A stretch of DNA of 64,000 nucleotides. It comes from an uncultured Thermoanaerobaculia bacterium. Lineage in GTDB: Bacteria > Acidobacteriota > Thermoanaerobaculia > Multivoradales > Multivoraceae. Made by a program: the position numbers and the translations under genes. The stretch lies in NCBI GenBank assembly GCA_951813015.1, contig CATOTG010000002.1, positions 577,066 to 641,065 of the forward strand. The letters run 5' to 3'. Positions 62,733 to 64,000 of this stretch are shown one piece after another. Numbering within the stretch: the first letter of the stretch is position 1; each line of letters begins with the position of its first letter. The notes under the pieces are model-generated. The model saw only the letters and a program-made list of their open reading frames with translations. It searched no databases and was not told where the DNA came from.

Positions 62733-64000
62733 GCCGCCGGTCGCTGACTCTCCTGCTGGCCGTGGCCACCGCCACCACCCTCCCCGCCCAGCAGATCCCC
62801 GTCCCCCAACTCGACGGCGCCGAGCCCGCCGTCCGCCAGCGACTCACAACCCCTCCAGGCCGACCTCCGCGCCAACGCCCGCAGCGGCGACGCCTGGGGC
62901 CGCTACGGCATGGCACTCGAAGCGCACACCTTCACCGAAGAGGCAATCGCCGCCTACGGCCGAGCCCACGAGCTGTCGCCGCGGACCTTCCGCTGGCCCT
63001 ACCTGCTAGCCGCCCTGATCGACGAGCGATCCGCCGCCGACAGCCTGCCGCTCTACCAGGCCGCCATCGCACTCGACCCCGACTACGCACCCGCCCACGT
63101 CCGCTCCGCGGAAGCCCTCGAGCGCACCGGGCAGTTCGACGAAGCCGCCCGCCACTACGAACAGGCAATGCGGCTCATGCCGGCGAACGCCCACGCCCAC
63201 GCCGGGCTCGGCCGGCTGGCCCTTGGCGCGGGCGACCCCCGCCAGCGCCATCCGTCACCTGTCCCGGGCCCGCGACCTGGCGCCCGAGAACCGCTCCTTC
63301 GCGGTCACCCTTGCCCAGGCCCTTGCCCGCGCCGGCGACCGGCGCCGGGCGCAGGAGATCGCTGCCGCTGCACGCTCTCTGGGCCGCATCAACTACCGCA
63401 ACGATCCCGTCCGCTCCAGCGTCCACGACCTCGCACTGGATGTCCGCAGCTATCTGCGGCGCGCGAACGCCCACCGCGTCCACGGCGAACTCGACCTCGC
63501 GCAGCGCGAGCTTGAGGCCGGCATCGAAGTCGACGCCTCCAGACCCGAACTCCACTTCGCCCTGGCGGAAGTGCTCGCAGCCTCGGGCAACCAGCCGGCC
63601 TCGTTCGCGGCTGCCCGCCGCGCCTGGGACCTGCACCCGGAACTCGAAGGCGTCGCCGCGTTCCTGGCCCGCGCTCTCTTCCAGGGCGGGGATCAGAACG
63701 GCGCCCTGGCGATGGCCGAAGAGGCACTCGGATTGGACACCGGCGACGTGAACATGATGCTCCTCATCGCCCTGATCAGCGCGGAGCGAGGCGATGTCGT
63801 TCGGACCGTGGAGACCCTGGACCGCGCCTACGGCGCGCGCCCCCGGGACCCCTCGACCCGTGGCGCTCTGATTCAGCTCCTCGAGAACGTGGCCGAAGCG
63901 ATGGCCGCCTCAGGACTCGACGACCCGGCAGCCAGACAACTCGAGAAGGCACTGGAGCTGGCCGAAGAGACGTCAGGTCCCGACGCCGGTCGCCTGCGCG
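62729..64000 (+). CDS. Exported TPR protein, two frameshifts, cut by window edge
   Basis: From GTG 62729: leader RRSLTLLLAVATATTLPAQQ, then DGAEPAVRQRLTT. Removing one C from CCCC at 62849-62852 continues LQADLRANARSGDAWGRYGM and ALEAHTFTEEAIAAYGRAHE. Removing one C from CCCCC at 63236-63240 continues ASAIRHLSRARDLAPENRSF to the window end with no stop. TPR helices follow the pattern YQAAIALDPDYAPAHVRSAE. Tetratricopeptide proteins often follow CRTAC1 genes in such genomes. Scaffold or interaction role only. Confidence 0.75.

Overview
The window is uniformly GC-rich chromosomal DNA (roughly two thirds G+C by eye). Genes are tightly packed, with many 1-17 bp start/stop overlaps and frequent GTG or TTG starts. 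No rRNA, tRNA or CRISPR array was found. The gene mix includes a PQQ-propeller protein, a DoxX protein, M16 peptidase, DUF1080 protein, lipoprotein sulfatase, CRTAC1/ASPIC-UnbV protein, TonB receptor, penicillin acylase, CaiB/BaiF CoA-transferases and heme A synthesis. This suits a Gram-negative aerobic heterotroph, perhaps an acidobacterial (Thermoanaerobaculia-like) or similar environmental lineage. That placement is inference only.

0-20.4 kb is ordinary metabolism and export: a partial HDAC-family hydrolase, PQQ propeller, DoxX protein, acetoacetyl-CoA synthetase and M16 peptidase. Next come a divergent gamma-glutamyltransferase-like protein coupled to modA-modB-modC, an enoyl-CoA hydratase, a sulfatase overlapping an OLD-type ATPase/nuclease, a thiolase-like enzyme, an orphan peptide-binding lipoprotein and a small ABM-like protein.

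20.4-28.3 kb is an accessory, partly decayed island. It holds an IS1380-type transposase remnant, a DUF222-HNH nuclease with an expanded repeat linker between two copies of a 70 bp repeat, a DUF499-like N-terminal remnant, an XRE-ImmA protein and a DUF262 protein. A truncated AAA ATPase, a fragment of another gene and an intact two-gene module of unknown function complete it.

28.4-35.1 kb is a fatty-acid/PHA block: acyl-CoA ligase, GNAT, PhaC, a short PhaE/PhaR-type subunit, a phasin, a divergent PhaR repressor with an 11 bp inverted repeat between, and an SDR. 35.2-44.9 kb carries a UDP-xylose pair (Ugd, Uxs), two small envelope proteins, an LLM flavin oxidoreductase, NUDIX, two CaiB/BaiF CoA-transferases and CtaA-CtaB. 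45-51.6 kb has a surface protein whose signal region is coded by a microsatellite, methionine aminopeptidase, a decayed IS3 element and an AlbA_2-type ATPase with a 36 bp tandem repeat. 51.8-64 kb has a DUF1080 lipoprotein, TonB receptor, penicillin acylase, a cytochrome c coupled to a Tat-exported ThDP enzyme, small proteins, a CRTAC1 lipoprotein and a TPR protein cut by the window edge.

Two unnamed dispersed elements stand out. One is a double-hairpin (REP-like) intergenic family at about 4.4, 13.0, 41.45 and 57.2 kb, with a compensatory base change in its stem. The other is a 161 bp element with perfect 19 bp terminal inverted repeats at 52.66 kb, with a second copy at 24.96 kb; both abut TAG stop codons. 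Four apparent one-base insertions in G or C runs break three genes between 56.3 and 63.3 kb and deserve checking as sequencing errors.
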